A DNA stretch of 64,000 bases, taken from 2-12-FULL-35-23 sp965196985 (lineage in GTDB: Bacteria > Pseudomonadota > Gammaproteobacteria > UBA12402). Below are positions 33,753 to 41,978 of this stretch, in pieces. The notes under the pieces are model-generated. The model saw only the letters and a program-made list of their open reading frames with translations. It was not told where the DNA came from and ran no database searches. A program made the translations under genes and the position numbers. The first letter of the stretch is position 1. Every line of letters starts with the position of its first letter. The stretch lies in the NCBI GenBank assembly GCA_965196985.1, contig CBDALO010000170.1, forward strand, positions 7,555-71,554. The letters run 5' to 3'.

Positions 33753-34339
33753 GATGCAACTCCTAGGGGTAGGTGGGCCTGTCGCTCCGAGCTGGGGCGC
33801 TGACGAAGGTGGTCGACGGCTCCGACGAAGTCACCGATATGGGGGAGAGGGCGAACCTCGAGGATGGGATCGGGTGCGCGTTGGAATGCGGCCCAGGCTT
33901 CGAGTGACTTGGCGATGATCTGTTCGGCATCTTCGTCAGCGTGAGCGGCGACGATTGCGGTGAAGGCGCTGCTTACGACCTCGATTCCGCCGAAGTCGAG
34001 GTCGTCGAGGAAGTCGTGTGCGTCGATTGCGGAGTTCGTGACGGCCGTCCAGGCATGGTGTTCGGCAGTAGGGCACATCGCGCCCTTGATAGCTGCGAGG
34101 CGACTGAGGACATCCCACCGGACTTTGAGCGAGTCTGGGGTGCCGGTGACCGTGTCGCGGCACAGTTTGCCGATGGTGGCCCCCGCATCGTGGAATCCGG
34201 GGATGGTCGCTCCGAGTCCCCATTGCGGATGGTCGTACAGCTCGGCGAACCAAGCCCAGCGCCTGGCAGGTGTGCCATCGATCGCGGGGGTTTCGAGGTG
34301 GCCTGCGGCCATTTGATAGATGCGCTCTGAGATTGTCAT
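33749..34339 (-). CDS. Unknown 196-aa protein of the WhiB operon
   Basis: Start ATG 34339 overlaps the stop of the WhiB-like gene (34336), favouring it over longer frames. Sequence begins MTISERIYQMAAGHLETP, followed by an aromatic-rich part (RRWAWFAELYDHPQW) and two helical segments (VRWDVLSRLAAIKGAM, AEQIIAKSLEAWAAFQ). No membrane segment and no Cys motif. All four genes of the operon overlap by four bases, so it should be made together with the WhiB-like regulators. No family recognised. Confidence 0.65.
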   Translation of the reverse strand: MTISERIYQMAAGHLETPAIDGTPARRWAWFAELYDHPQWGLGATIPGFHDAGATIGKLCRDTVTGTPDSLKVRWDVLSRLAAIKGAMCPTAEHHAWTAVTNSAIDAHDFLDDLDFGGIEVVSSAFTAIVAAHADEDAEQIIAKSLEAWAAFQRAPDPILEVRPLPHIGDFVGAVDHLRQRPSSERQAHLPLGVAS

Positions 34340-34641
34340 GCGACGGCCTTCTGGTGAGCGTCGCGATGTGCTTCGATGCGGTTGTAATAGGCCCGCAATT
34401 TGTTTCCGGTGAGGATCACACGTCCGTTGTGATTGAACGGGATGCCTGCCCAGATCATGGCTTTTGGCGGGTTCTTCGCCTTCACCATCGTTTCTAACTC
34501 GGTTCGGCAAGCCGCTAGTCGAGGGCAACGGAGGCACTCCGCTTGGGCGTCGACGCCAGCGCGGTACGAGCCCTCTTCGAGATCCCACGATTTCGGGTCG
34601 ATCGTGCAGGGAATCTGTGTGCTCGGGATGGGTGTGTTCAT
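34336..34641 (-). CDS. WhiB-family iron-sulfur protein
   Basis: 101 aa with the four-cysteine pattern of WhiB proteins: Cys12 (IPCTID), then CLRCPRLAAC giving CxxC...C at about 36, 39 and 45, and the turn motif IWAGIPF (usually GVWGG) near 63-69, followed by a basic C-terminal helix. WhiB proteins carry a 4Fe-4S cluster and act through the primary sigma factor. It overlaps the second WhiB-type gene upstream by four bases. Plasmid-borne WhiB copies are common in actinobacteria and often control transfer or stability. Confidence 0.85.
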   Translation of the reverse strand: MNTPIPSTQIPCTIDPKSWDLEEGSYRAGVDAQAECLRCPRLAACRTELETMVKAKNPPKAMIWAGIPFNHNGRVILTGNKLRAYYNRIEAHRDAHQKAVA

Positions 34642-35360
34642 GCCGCGTCCTCTGCAGTTCGGAGCTGTGTACCCGACGTCTTGTAGACCCGCGGTTTACG
34701 CCCACGATTGATGGCGTACGCGCGCAGGCGCTGGTCAGAGACCAAGTCGCCGTAGTAGTCGAAAGCCTTACCCGCGACGATCTGGTCTTGGGGGAGGATC
34801 CGCCCTTGTCGAAGTGATTCCTCGCACTGCTTCAGGAGGGGGCATTCGTTGCATGCGGCCTTTGCGCGTTGCCATGCGGCAAGGTTTTGCCCCTGCAATT
34901 CCCACGACTGTGGCTTGCCCGCGCACATAGCTTTGCCGGGCTCAGGTTGGGCGAGGGGGATCATCCCGCGGGCCTCGAGGAGCCGTCTAATTACACGGAG
35001 TTGGGGGCAATCCTGGACGTTTTCCGCGTATACGAAACCGCAACGTTCGCAGCGCCCAGAAGGGTTCGGATGGTGAGCTGCGGCCCGCTGCATCAGTTCC
35101 ATCGTCGCCAGATCGGAGAGCTCGCGAGTCGACGATGGACGGTGGATGTCGCGACTAGCCAACTCCCGCAGAGCATCTGCGGCAGAAGGGCACAGCGGCG
35201 ACTTTTCCGAGGTGGTGAACCCGCACTCGTCGCACTTGCCGGCAGACGGAGTGTGTTGGTGCGTGATACGCAAAAGTTCGACTGTGGAGATCGGGTTGAG
35301 CGGTCTGAATGGCGCGCTCGTTCCCTTACCGACGCTCAAAGCGTCAACTAAGGTGTTCAT
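34638..35360 (-). CDS. WhiB domain fused to two zinc-knuckle repeats
   Basis: 240 aa. Two N-terminal copies of a CxxC-type repeat: HQHTPSAGKCDECGFTTS...CPSAADALRELA and HHPNPSGRCERCGFVYA...CPQLRVIRRLLEA, each with H-x-x-x-P...CxxC...C. The C-terminal part is WhiB-like: MCAGKPQSWEL, ACNECPLLKQC, IVAGKAFDYYGD. The fusion is unusual for WhiB proteins, which are normally under 130 aa. It is the first gene of the operon and is divergent from the XRE regulator at 35594. Confidence 0.75.
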   Translation of the reverse strand: MNTLVDALSVGKGTSAPFRPLNPISTVELLRITHQHTPSAGKCDECGFTTSEKSPLCPSAADALRELASRDIHRPSSTRELSDLATMELMQRAAAHHPNPSGRCERCGFVYAENVQDCPQLRVIRRLLEARGMIPLAQPEPGKAMCAGKPQSWELQGQNLAAWQRAKAACNECPLLKQCEESLRQGRILPQDQIVAGKAFDYYGDLVSDQRLRAYAINRGRKPRVYKTSGTQLRTAEDAA

Positions 35361-35593
35361 AGCAGAACTCGCTTTCTGCTTGAGGAAATTGCTGGACGGG
35401 GGGCAACCCGTTTGGCTGGTCCCTCAGTCGTTGGCGCGACTGGGGGGCTTCTTCGTTTCTGAGCTGGTCTGGTGGGGGAGTGAGTACCGATTTCAAAGAT
35501 CTGGCGATGGCATTACGCTCCCCCAATCTACCTATCTAAACACACTTACCTATTCGCACTGTTATGTGCGCATCGTATCCAGGAGGCCGCACA
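35361..35593. promoter_or_regulatory. Divergent control region between WhiB operon and XRE gene
   Basis: AT-rich 230 bp. ACCTAT occurs twice 17 bases apart (in TACCTATCTAAACACAC and TTACCTATTCGC) and GCAC-TGTTAT-GTGC forms a small inverted repeat near 35562. AGGAGG lies seven bases before the GTG of the XRE gene. The direct repeats are good candidates for operator sites of the XRE protein. Confidence 0.4.
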
Positions 35594-36079
35594 GTGTCTA
35601 GTGATGACGACATTTCTGGGAAGGCCTTGTCTGTGAGCAGACGAGTTATGCGCGGGTTTACTCCCGAACGTCTTGTAGACGCCCGACGGGATTTGGGCAT
35701 CTCTCAAGCAGAACTTGCCCGCCGAGCTGATGTGGGAGCTGACACCGTTCGACGGTGGGAAGCCGGGGAGTCGTCGCCCCAAGTTGATCTCCTCGGGCGT
35801 GTGACGGCCAAGCTGGGCGTCACGATCGAGGACATCGTTCAGGTGCCTATCGCAGAGCGGTTCCCTGGTGACTGGCGCGTTTTGCGAGGGTTGACCCAGC
35901 CTCAGCTCGGCGCTGCTGCGCAGATTCCGACCCAAATAGTCGGAAGCGTCGAACGGGGCGAGATCTCGCTGTCCGAGAACATGGAAGTCAAGCTTTCCAA
36001 GGCCCTGGGTATTACTCGTGACGAATTGCGTGCCAGTTACGAGCGTGTGCGGAACAGGGCGCCTGGCACCCCTGCTTGA
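35594..36079 (+). CDS. XRE-family regulator with two HTH domains
   Basis: 161 aa from GTG 35594, chosen because AGGAGG lies seven bases upstream. The first helix-turn-helix reads LVDARRDLGISQAELARRAD followed by VGADTVRRWEAGESSPQVDL; a second, weaker Cro-like unit reads VLRGLTQPQLGAAAQIPTQI and VGSVERGEISLSENMEVKLS. Tandem XRE domains suggest binding to a direct repeat. It is divergent from the WhiB operon and probably controls it and itself. Confidence 0.85.
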   Translation: MSSDDDISGKALSVSRRVMRGFTPERLVDARRDLGISQAELARRADVGADTVRRWEAGESSPQVDLLGRVTAKLGVTIEDIVQVPIAERFPGDWRVLRGLTQPQLGAAAQIPTQIVGSVERGEISLSENMEVKLSKALGITRDELRASYERVRNRAPGTPA

Positions 36080-36442
36080 CGGGTCACATTCGTCTCGGAA
36101 GCTACAGATCGAATCTGGACGTAACGTTTGCGGCGAATCAGGACGATAGTCCCGATAATTGCGCGAAGTGTGTGTGCAGCCGGTCTGAGGGTGTTGAGAA
36201 ATCTTCATCTGCTGATCCGTTTCTAGGCGTCCGAAAGCAGACCCACGTTTTGTGGGCCTTCTGCTTCCAGACGGGAATCAGCTCACCGACCGGCGCTAAC
36301 GACAGCTCGGCTGTCGTCGTCCATTAGTAAATACCGGCAAATTACACCGACGCAACCCACTGTGATAGCCAACACAAACAGGACAGTCGTCCTGATGTTA
36401 CCGGCCAGTAGTGTCGTCCCGTGTTTCGCCTATGCTGGCCGA
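36080..36442. other. Intergenic region with long hairpin
   Basis: No gene seen. GAAAGCAGACCCAC (36231-36244) pairs with GTGGGCCTTCTGCTTCC (36250-36266) around GTTTT, ending the XRE transcript; no clear T-run follows. A second inverted repeat GACAGC-TCG-GCTGTC lies near 36300-36314. Confidence 0.5.
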
Positions 36443-37396
36443 ATGGCAATTCAGGGGATGTGGATAGCAGTTGACATCATCGGCACCCGGCTCGGAAGAG
36501 AAGTCTTCGTTCATTCAGCCGCGGGCGATCGGGTAGCGCGCCCACTGTCTCGTTGCGCAAACAAACTCGGATTGGATCGTGCAGGCGAAGCGGTCGTCGA
36601 CGCGGTCGTTAGATCGCTCCTTGATGGCAAAGAGATTCCTAAGGTCGAGGGACTCGTTGTAGAGAGTCATCAGATTGACGCCTCAGACGGAACTCCTGTT
36701 GCCCTGATCGTATGGATCGGCGCTCGCGAACCAGACCCGCGACCGACCTACAACGTATGGGTTCTGGACATGACTGCAATGACCACCCGAACCAGTGGCG
36801 ACGACCCGTCAATGATTGGTGATGGACGTGAAGCGGACGAGGAACGCCACGTACAGCATCTCTTCACCTGGCTTAATCCCGAAGACGCTTGGAATATGGT
36901 CGGCGGCTACTACGACGCGCTAACTGGTGAAGACGGCCTTCTAATTCAGAGCTACTGGAGCCTGCGTCCAGGTGGCACGGAGTGGGTCCACATGTGGTCC
37001 TCGTGCCGATTGCGACTGACCGATGACGGTAATCAGCGAACGCTCTACGGACTCACCCTGCGTTTGGCGGAACGCGAACTCGAAGCGAACATCGCCTCAC
37101 TGATCAAATTCGGAAATGCGACGTTGATGCTGGTGGAGGCACGGAACCGTATTCCCCTGACCACCGTCGGCAAACTCGCACCCCTTGGAGAGTCGAAAGT
37201 CGAGCAGGTTCTCAATCAGGTCGATCTTGAACTATTGGCCAACCCAGCTGATCCCGAAAGCGGAGGGCAGCGACTGCTGATCGACGGTGAGCCCTACATC
37301 GCCTCAACCTTCGAATTGCACTCCGCACGAGAGAAGGAAAAGCACGGCGATCCAGTCGCGATCATCCTTCTCGTCGAAGAGAGTGCCGCAAACTAG
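36443..37396 (+). CDS. PAS/GAF-type protein (DUF5593-like)
   Basis: 317 aa from ATG 36443 (MAIQGMWIAVDIIG); an upstream ATG at 36362 is less likely. The protein has an N-terminal alpha/beta region, a PAS-like block YYDALTGEDGLLIQSYWSLR ... LYGLTLRLAERELE near 170-225, and a second alpha/beta region with LMLVEARNRIPLTTVGKLAP. Rhodococcal and mycobacterial proteins of this type are annotated as DUF5593. It precedes the fabG-like gene by 56 bases on the same strand, so the two are likely a unit; the role could be sensing. Assignment tentative. Confidence 0.55.
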   Translation: MAIQGMWIAVDIIGTRLGREVFVHSAAGDRVARPLSRCANKLGLDRAGEAVVDAVVRSLLDGKEIPKVEGLVVESHQIDASDGTPVALIVWIGAREPDPRPTYNVWVLDMTAMTTRTSGDDPSMIGDGREADEERHVQHLFTWLNPEDAWNMVGGYYDALTGEDGLLIQSYWSLRPGGTEWVHMWSSCRLRLTDDGNQRTLYGLTLRLAERELEANIASLIKFGNATLMLVEARNRIPLTTVGKLAPLGESKVEQVLNQVDLELLANPADPESGGQRLLIDGEPYIASTFELHSAREKEKHGDPVAIILLVEESAAN

Positions 37397-37452
37397 TTCG
37401 GCGGTTCAAACGCGAAATTCATTTACTTACAAACTTTCTGGAGGTTCTAGTC

Positions 37453-38151
37453 GTGCGTGTCCTAGTCACAGGAGCTAACCGAGGGATCGGTGCGGCAATC
37501 GCTAGCCACCTGGTCGCCGAAGGTCACACAGTCTGGGGAACACATCGAGGAGCGCCAGTCCCAGAGGGCGTGCACGGCGTGGAATGCGACGTCACCGATG
37601 ACGCTTCGGTCGATCGCGCATTCACCCACGTAGAAAAAGAGGACGGCCCAGTAGAAGCCGTTATCGCAAACGCTGGCATCACCGACGACACCTTGATCAT
37701 GCGAATGACGAGCGAACAATTCATCGGAGTCGTCGACACGAATCTGACCGGCGTCTTCCGCGTCGTCAAACGTGCCACACGAAACATGCTCAAGAACAAG
37801 GCCGGCCGAATCGTGATCATCGGATCTGCCAGCGGAATGTCGGGCATGCCCGGCCAAGTCAACTACACCGCAGCAAAGGCCGGCGTCATTGGGATCGCTC
37901 GCTCGCTAGCGCGCGAACTCGGATCACGCGGTATCACCGCCAATGTCGTCGCCCCGGGCTTCACGGAGACGGACATGGCCGCGGCCGTCAGCGACAAGGT
38001 CGTAGAGACAGCCCTGTCACATATCCCTCTCGCCCGCTTCGGGAAGCCGGAGGAGATCGCAGCTACCGCGGCATTCCTGCTGAGTCCTGGTGCTGGGTAC
38101 ATCACAGGCACTGTGATCAATGTCGACGGTGGAATAGGAATGGGTCACTAA
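37453..38151 (+). CDS. fabG: MabA/FabG-like 3-oxoacyl-ACP reductase
   Basis: 232 aa from GTG 37453 (GGAGG eight bases upstream). Short-chain dehydrogenase fold: NAD(P) motif TGANRGIG (6-13), NAG in VIANAGIT, catalytic Ser in GSASGMSG, catalytic YTAAK near 137-141, and APGFTETDM. The C-terminus DGGIGMGH is the same ending as mycobacterial MabA (FabG1), which reduces beta-ketoacyl-ACP in the long-chain FAS-II cycle for mycolic acids. A plasmid copy could adapt the envelope or its acyl chains. A strong terminator follows. Confidence 0.85.
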   Translation: MRVLVTGANRGIGAAIASHLVAEGHTVWGTHRGAPVPEGVHGVECDVTDDASVDRAFTHVEKEDGPVEAVIANAGITDDTLIMRMTSEQFIGVVDTNLTGVFRVVKRATRNMLKNKAGRIVIIGSASGMSGMPGQVNYTAAKAGVIGIARSLARELGSRGITANVVAPGFTETDMAAAVSDKVVETALSHIPLARFGKPEEIAATAAFLLSPGAGYITGTVINVDGGIGMGH

Positions 38152-38176
38152 AAAGCGCCCTGAAATGCGCAAATAG

Positions 38177-38185
38177 CACGTCCCC
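38177..38185 (+). repeat. CACGTCCCC repeat, copy 2
   Basis: Context TGCGCAAATAGCACGTCCCC, between the fabG-like stop and the bidirectional terminator. Confidence 0.35.
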
Positions 38186-38196
38186 TCTCGAAAAAA

Positions 38197-38235
38197 TGGT
38201 CCCTGGCAATCAATCGACTGCCAGGGACCACTTTT
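38197..38235. terminator. Bidirectional intrinsic terminator
   Basis: TGGTCCCTGGCA (38197-38208), a ten-base loop, TGCCAGGGACCA (38219-38230); twelve perfect pairs. AAAAAA precedes and CTTTT follows, so there is a T-run on each strand. It separates the convergent fabG-like gene and the leftward transfer operon. Confidence 0.9.
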
Positions 38236-38252
38236 GTCGCTATTTAGGGGTG

Positions 38253-38840
38253 CTAAGCCGTTCCGCAGCTGACGTGCATGGCGAGATTGACCTTTTCGGC
38301 TGATTTGATCACCCAGTGTGGGGGTGTTCGCTCGTTGAGTTGGATTTCTACGTCACCTGTTTGGGGGACGTCCCAGGTCACGCCCGATAGATACTGCTTG
38401 TTGCTGCCGAACTTGTTGTTCCATTCGATGTCGTAGTCGAGTGAGCTTTGCGGGGTGGTGAATTCTTGCGCGGCATAGTTCAGTTGACTGTTTTCGATGG
38501 TGACGGTTTGGGATCCGTGGGTGAGGACTGCATGCCAGCCGTTGGGTGCGGTGATGTCGACGGTGAGGTTGTCGCCTTCGCCTGTGCACTGTGCTTGGAC
38601 CTGGTTGGCGGCGGGGAGGGTGATCTTGTCGTTGGCTTGCTGGTCGCCGACTCCGATTACCAGGTTTCCTCGCCAGGAGGAGGTTTCAGCTGGTGTGACG
38701 GTGCCGGCGCGACCGTTGCTTGCGCTGGTGGTGGAGTTTCCGCCGTTGTCGTTGGTGGGTGTCGAGTCCGAGCATGCGGTCAGGATCAGGGGTGCGGCAA
38801 GGATCCCGGTGACTGCGATGGCGGTGGTGGTGCGTTTCAT
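38253..38840 (-). CDS. Lipoprotein, paralogue of the one at 55410
   Basis: 195 aa. Lipoprotein signal with lipobox LTAC near residue 23. The mature part contains QCTGEGDNLTVDITAPNGWH and THGSQTVTIENSQ, closely matching RCTGSGDNLVVNISAPHGWK and NPSQAITVENTEQ of the lipoprotein at 55410-55940, and ends in MHVSCG versus LHVDCT. Both have Ser/Thr-rich linkers. It is the last gene of the leftward transfer operon; the paralogue is the last of the rightward one. Probably a surface component of the transfer apparatus or an exclusion factor; function unproven. Confidence 0.8.
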   Translation of the reverse strand: MKRTTTAIAVTGILAAPLILTACSDSTPTNDNGGNSTTSASNGRAGTVTPAETSSWRGNLVIGVGDQQANDKITLPAANQVQAQCTGEGDNLTVDITAPNGWHAVLTHGSQTVTIENSQLNYAAQEFTTPQSSLDYDIEWNNKFGSNKQYLSGVTWDVPQTGDVEIQLNERTPPHWVIKSAEKVNLAMHVSCGTA

Positions 38841-38991
38841 GTGTGTTCCCCTCCAATGTGGGTCGCGGGCCTGTTCGGGTCCGTTGTCCCTGAAACCTTT
38901 TGTGCCTGTGTCTCGTTCGGTGCCCTGTTGGTTACGAACCTAGTCGATCGGTGCGAATCCTTTGTCGTGCAGTCACGGTGGGGATTGGTGG

Positions 38992-39579
38992 TCAGTAGTG
39001 GATGGTGTCGAGTAGCCACTGGTCACCACCTTTGGTGAGGGTCACCCAGACCGTGGTATCGGGTGTGACAGTGCTGGTTTGGTTTTCGGTGATTGCGGTT
39101 TGGTGGATGCTGGCGACTCGGTGGATGAGGGCGTCGGTGTCGGGTGGGCAGCCGGAGCAACCAAGGGTTACGTCGGCGACCACTTTGGCGTTGCCGGAGG
39201 CCCATTGGTTCCACTGTGCTCCTGGTCCTCGTTCGGTGTGCGTGTCGACGAGCAGGGTCTGTGCCAGGGGGTCGGTGAACCATTCGCGGGCGCGCATGTA
39301 TCCGTCTGTGGGGCTACGGTCCGTTGCCGGGTACCAGGTGAACGCCACGGAAAGTGCCTGGCGAGCGATGTTTTCAGCCGCCTCCGTATCCGGATCCGCG
39401 GTGACGTCGGTTGTTGCCGGAGCCGGGGACGTCGAGATGGTCAGCGACGCCGATGCTGGGCTGGTCTGTTCGGCTGGCGCGGTTCCGGTCTCGTTGCCCC
39501 GGCCGGAGAGGAAGTACACCAGTCCCCCGACGAGGAGGACAGCGACGGCGAGCAGAACCAGCTTGCGTGCGTTGCTCAC
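38992..39579 (-). CDS. Membrane-anchored NTF2-like (VirB8/TcpC-type) protein
   Basis: 195 aa from GTG 39579 (AGGAGG five bases upstream). One N-terminal transmembrane helix (LVLLAVAVLLVGGLVYFL, residues 7-24), a Thr/Ala/Pro linker, then a cystatin/NTF2-like domain (ENIARQALSVAFTWYP ... VWVTLTKGGDQWLLDTIHY). This is the layout of VirB8/TcpC-like subunits of Gram-positive transfer systems and of many actinobacterial Mce-like lumenal proteins. The start overlaps the stop of the wall-hydrolase gene. A similar anchored protein is found at 54662. Confidence 0.6.
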   Translation of the reverse strand: MSNARKLVLLAVAVLLVGGLVYFLSGRGNETGTAPAEQTSPASASLTISTSPAPATTDVTADPDTEAAENIARQALSVAFTWYPATDRSPTDGYMRAREWFTDPLAQTLLVDTHTERGPGAQWNQWASGNAKVVADVTLGCSGCPPDTDALIHRVASIHQTAITENQTSTVTPDTTVWVTLTKGGDQWLLDTIHY

Positions 39580-41151
39580 AGAACCCTCCTGGCTTTCATA
39601 TCGCTCTGCAGTGGAGCTTGTTTGACGACGTCCCCGGTGGTGGGGGCGTGGATCATCTGGCCTCCGCCGATCGCGATGCCGACGTGCCCCGGGCCTGTTC
39701 CGGCCCACGAACCGAACACCAGATCCCCGGCTTGTGCTTGGTCGATCGGGATCTCGACTCCGACCGTCCACTGCTGTTCAGACGTCCTGGGCAGGGTGAT
39801 CTTGTTCCCGCTGCCCTTGTAGATGGCGTAGCTGGTCAGTCCGGAGCAGTCGAATCCACCGCCGGTGGTGCCGTTGATGTTGCCGCCGCCCCAGACGTAC
39901 GGCGTGCCGAGGAATTTGGCGGGCAGCGTCGACGACCTGCGATCCGGACGCCGACCCGGGCGAGACGACCAGCTCCCCACTACCGCCGGGTGCTGCGAAT
40001 TCTGCTTCGTATGCAAGGACTTTCGCGACGTAGGGCTGTGTCTGGGTGGTGTAGTCGCCGCCGCTGGGCATTCCGCCCGCATTCTTCACTGCGCCTTCGC
40101 CAGCGTTGTAGGAAGCGATGTAGAGCGATTTCGGATCGCCCTTGACCGATCCGTCGGCGATCCATCCGTCGACCTGGGCCGCGATGGCGCAGAAGTATCG
40201 GCCTTGAGCCATGATCGCGTCCCCGTCGTCCCAGATCGAGGTCTTGCCGTTGCCGTCGTCGTCCTGGCCGTAAGAAGCAAATGTTCGCGGCATGAACTGC
40301 GTGATACCTTGCGCTCCGCTGCCGGAGGTCAGTCCACGGACCAGGCCGGATTCGGCTTTCGCGTCTGCCGCCAGTAGCGAGGGCTTGATCTGGGGGCAGA
40401 TCGATCCGGCTTTGCGGAACCACGGTTCCATCTCGGGAGGAACGGATCCGGCTTTGAGATCGCCGCCACCTGCCACGCCGAAGCCGCCGCAGTCGATGGA
40501 CGATGACGACGCGGCCAGCTCGATGGCAGGAGAATCACTGCCGGCTTCGCCGGCGGGGGAGGGCGCTCCGCCGAGTTTGGGCATCGGATCGACGGCGGTT
40601 CCGCCCTGTAGTCGCCCGCCGTCCCAGTATTCGAAATGCAGGTGTGCGCCGGTGGATTGGCCATTGTTTCCGATGTTCGCGATGTGGTCGCCGGCCTTGA
40701 CCTGCTGGCCTTCTTTGACGAGGACACCGTCGTCGAACATGTGGCCGTAGACGGTGCTCACGGGTTTGCCGTCGACGAGCGAGTCGAGCACGATCCAGTT
40801 CCCGAACCCGGATGCGGGGCCGGCCTTGACCGCAACACCGTCGAGTGCAGCGTAGATCGGTGTCCCGACGGGGCCTGCGAAGTCGACACCTTTGTGTTCG
40901 GTTCCCCAGCGAGGCCCGAACGGGGACGTGAACGTCGTCGTTCCGTCCTTGGTCGGCTGGGTGATCGGCCCCGATGCTTTCAGTTCGGTGTTGCCGGTCG
41001 CCGAGGTGGCTTTGTCATCTCCCTCGCTCGACGAGGTTCCGCCGCAACGGTTGTGGGGGATCACCGGCTGCTGCGTGCACCCGGACAGCCCCAGGATCGC
41101 GGCGGTGGCAGCGGTGACGATCAGGGCCACCGCTCCACGGCGGCGACTCAC
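39576..41151 (-). CDS. Three-domain peptidoglycan hydrolase (M23 + SLT + NlpC/P60), frameshifted
   Basis: GTG 41151 overlaps the upstream stop (GTGA). Lipobox GLSGC near residue 24; an M23 metallopeptidase domain with HKGVDFAGPVGTP and the catalytic HLHFEYWDGG near 170; a soluble lytic transglycosylase domain with SGLVRGLTSGSGAQGITQF and ASYNAGEGAV near 350; and an NlpC/P60 domain with FDCSGLTSYAIY (Cys near 433) and HVGIAIGGG. Between transglycosylase and NlpC the frame breaks at about 39918-39925 (GGCGGG): one extra base must be dropped to pass from VVDAA to AKFLGTPYVWGGG. Without that, translation ends at 39778 after 457 aa and lacks NlpC. Such enzymes open the wall for the transfer channel (VirB1/TcpG-like). 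Confidence 0.8.
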
Positions 41152-41978
41152 AGCGTTCCCGGGAGCGGTGTGTCGAGGTCGGGAATCGGGATGGGCCCAG
41201 GGACAGGAACAGGTGCCGGTTCGAGGTCCGCCGAGGGAACAACGACCGAGCTGGTCGCAGTCGGCGTCGTGGTCGAGGTAGTGCTCGCAGTGGTCGACTT
41301 CGGAGCCGTGGTGGTTGTGGGAGTTTCCGAGGTCGGTGCGCTCGCGAGGGAAGGTACGCCGAGCTTGTCGATCTCGCTGCGGTCCAGGGTGGGCAATGGA
41401 TTCTGGACCTGCCATGTCGAACCCTTGTCGGTGCCCGACGCTTTGAGCGTGATCCGCAGATTCCCGGCCTGCGTCGGGACGATGACCTGCACGGCGCTCT
41501 CACCGCCGGTGCCGGCCACGATCTCACTGCGCGTCGGGCCGGTGATCGCGACCGGTACGAGCGGGCGGGCGTTGACCACCGTCACGCCGGGCGCTTCGGC
41601 GGTGTGCACGCCCAGCTTGGACTTCCATTCACTGGTCGAGAGTGACTGATCGACGTAGACGTGCGCGTAGGCCATCGCTGTCGCCGGTGCACTCTCGGCC
41701 ACCGACGCGATCGACTTGCCGGCAATCGAGGATTCGGTCACTTCGGTCAACGCGTAGCTCAGATCACCCGGGGTCGTGGACGCTGTTCCTGTCGTTGATG
41801 CGGTGGAGGCTGGGATCTTCGAGGCCGTGTTCGACGGGGTCGGGGACTGGCCGAACACTGCTCCCGCTACGAACAGCACACCGAACGCGGAGACGATCGT
41901 GATCGTCAGGTTGGTGCGCGAATAGAGAACCCACCGCCGGATCGGTGCTAGGACGGGATTGGCTGTGCTGGAGGACAT
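41148..41978 (-). CDS. Transfer-apparatus membrane protein, VirB8/TcpC-like
   Basis: 276 aa from ATG 41978, which overlaps the stop of the VirB6-like gene (TGATG). One transmembrane helix (LTITIVSAFGVLFVAGAVF, about 27-45), then a Thr/Ser-rich linker and an external domain of about 150 residues (LSYALTEVTESSIAGK ... AVQVIVPTQAGNLRITLKA ... GSTWQVQNPLP) consistent with an NTF2-like fold, and a Pro/Thr-rich tail. Its place between the VirB6-like protein and the wall hydrolase is that of VirB8/TcpC in other systems. The frame stays open upstream to 42182. Confidence 0.6.
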   Translation of the reverse strand: MSSSTANPVLAPIRRWVLYSRTNLTITIVSAFGVLFVAGAVFGQSPTPSNTASKIPASTASTTGTASTTPGDLSYALTEVTESSIAGKSIASVAESAPATAMAYAHVYVDQSLSTSEWKSKLGVHTAEAPGVTVVNARPLVPVAITGPTRSEIVAGTGGESAVQVIVPTQAGNLRITLKASGTDKGSTWQVQNPLPTLDRSEIDKLGVPSLASAPTSETPTTTTAPKSTTASTTSTTTPTATSSVVVPSADLEPAPVPVPGPIPIPDLDTPLPGTL

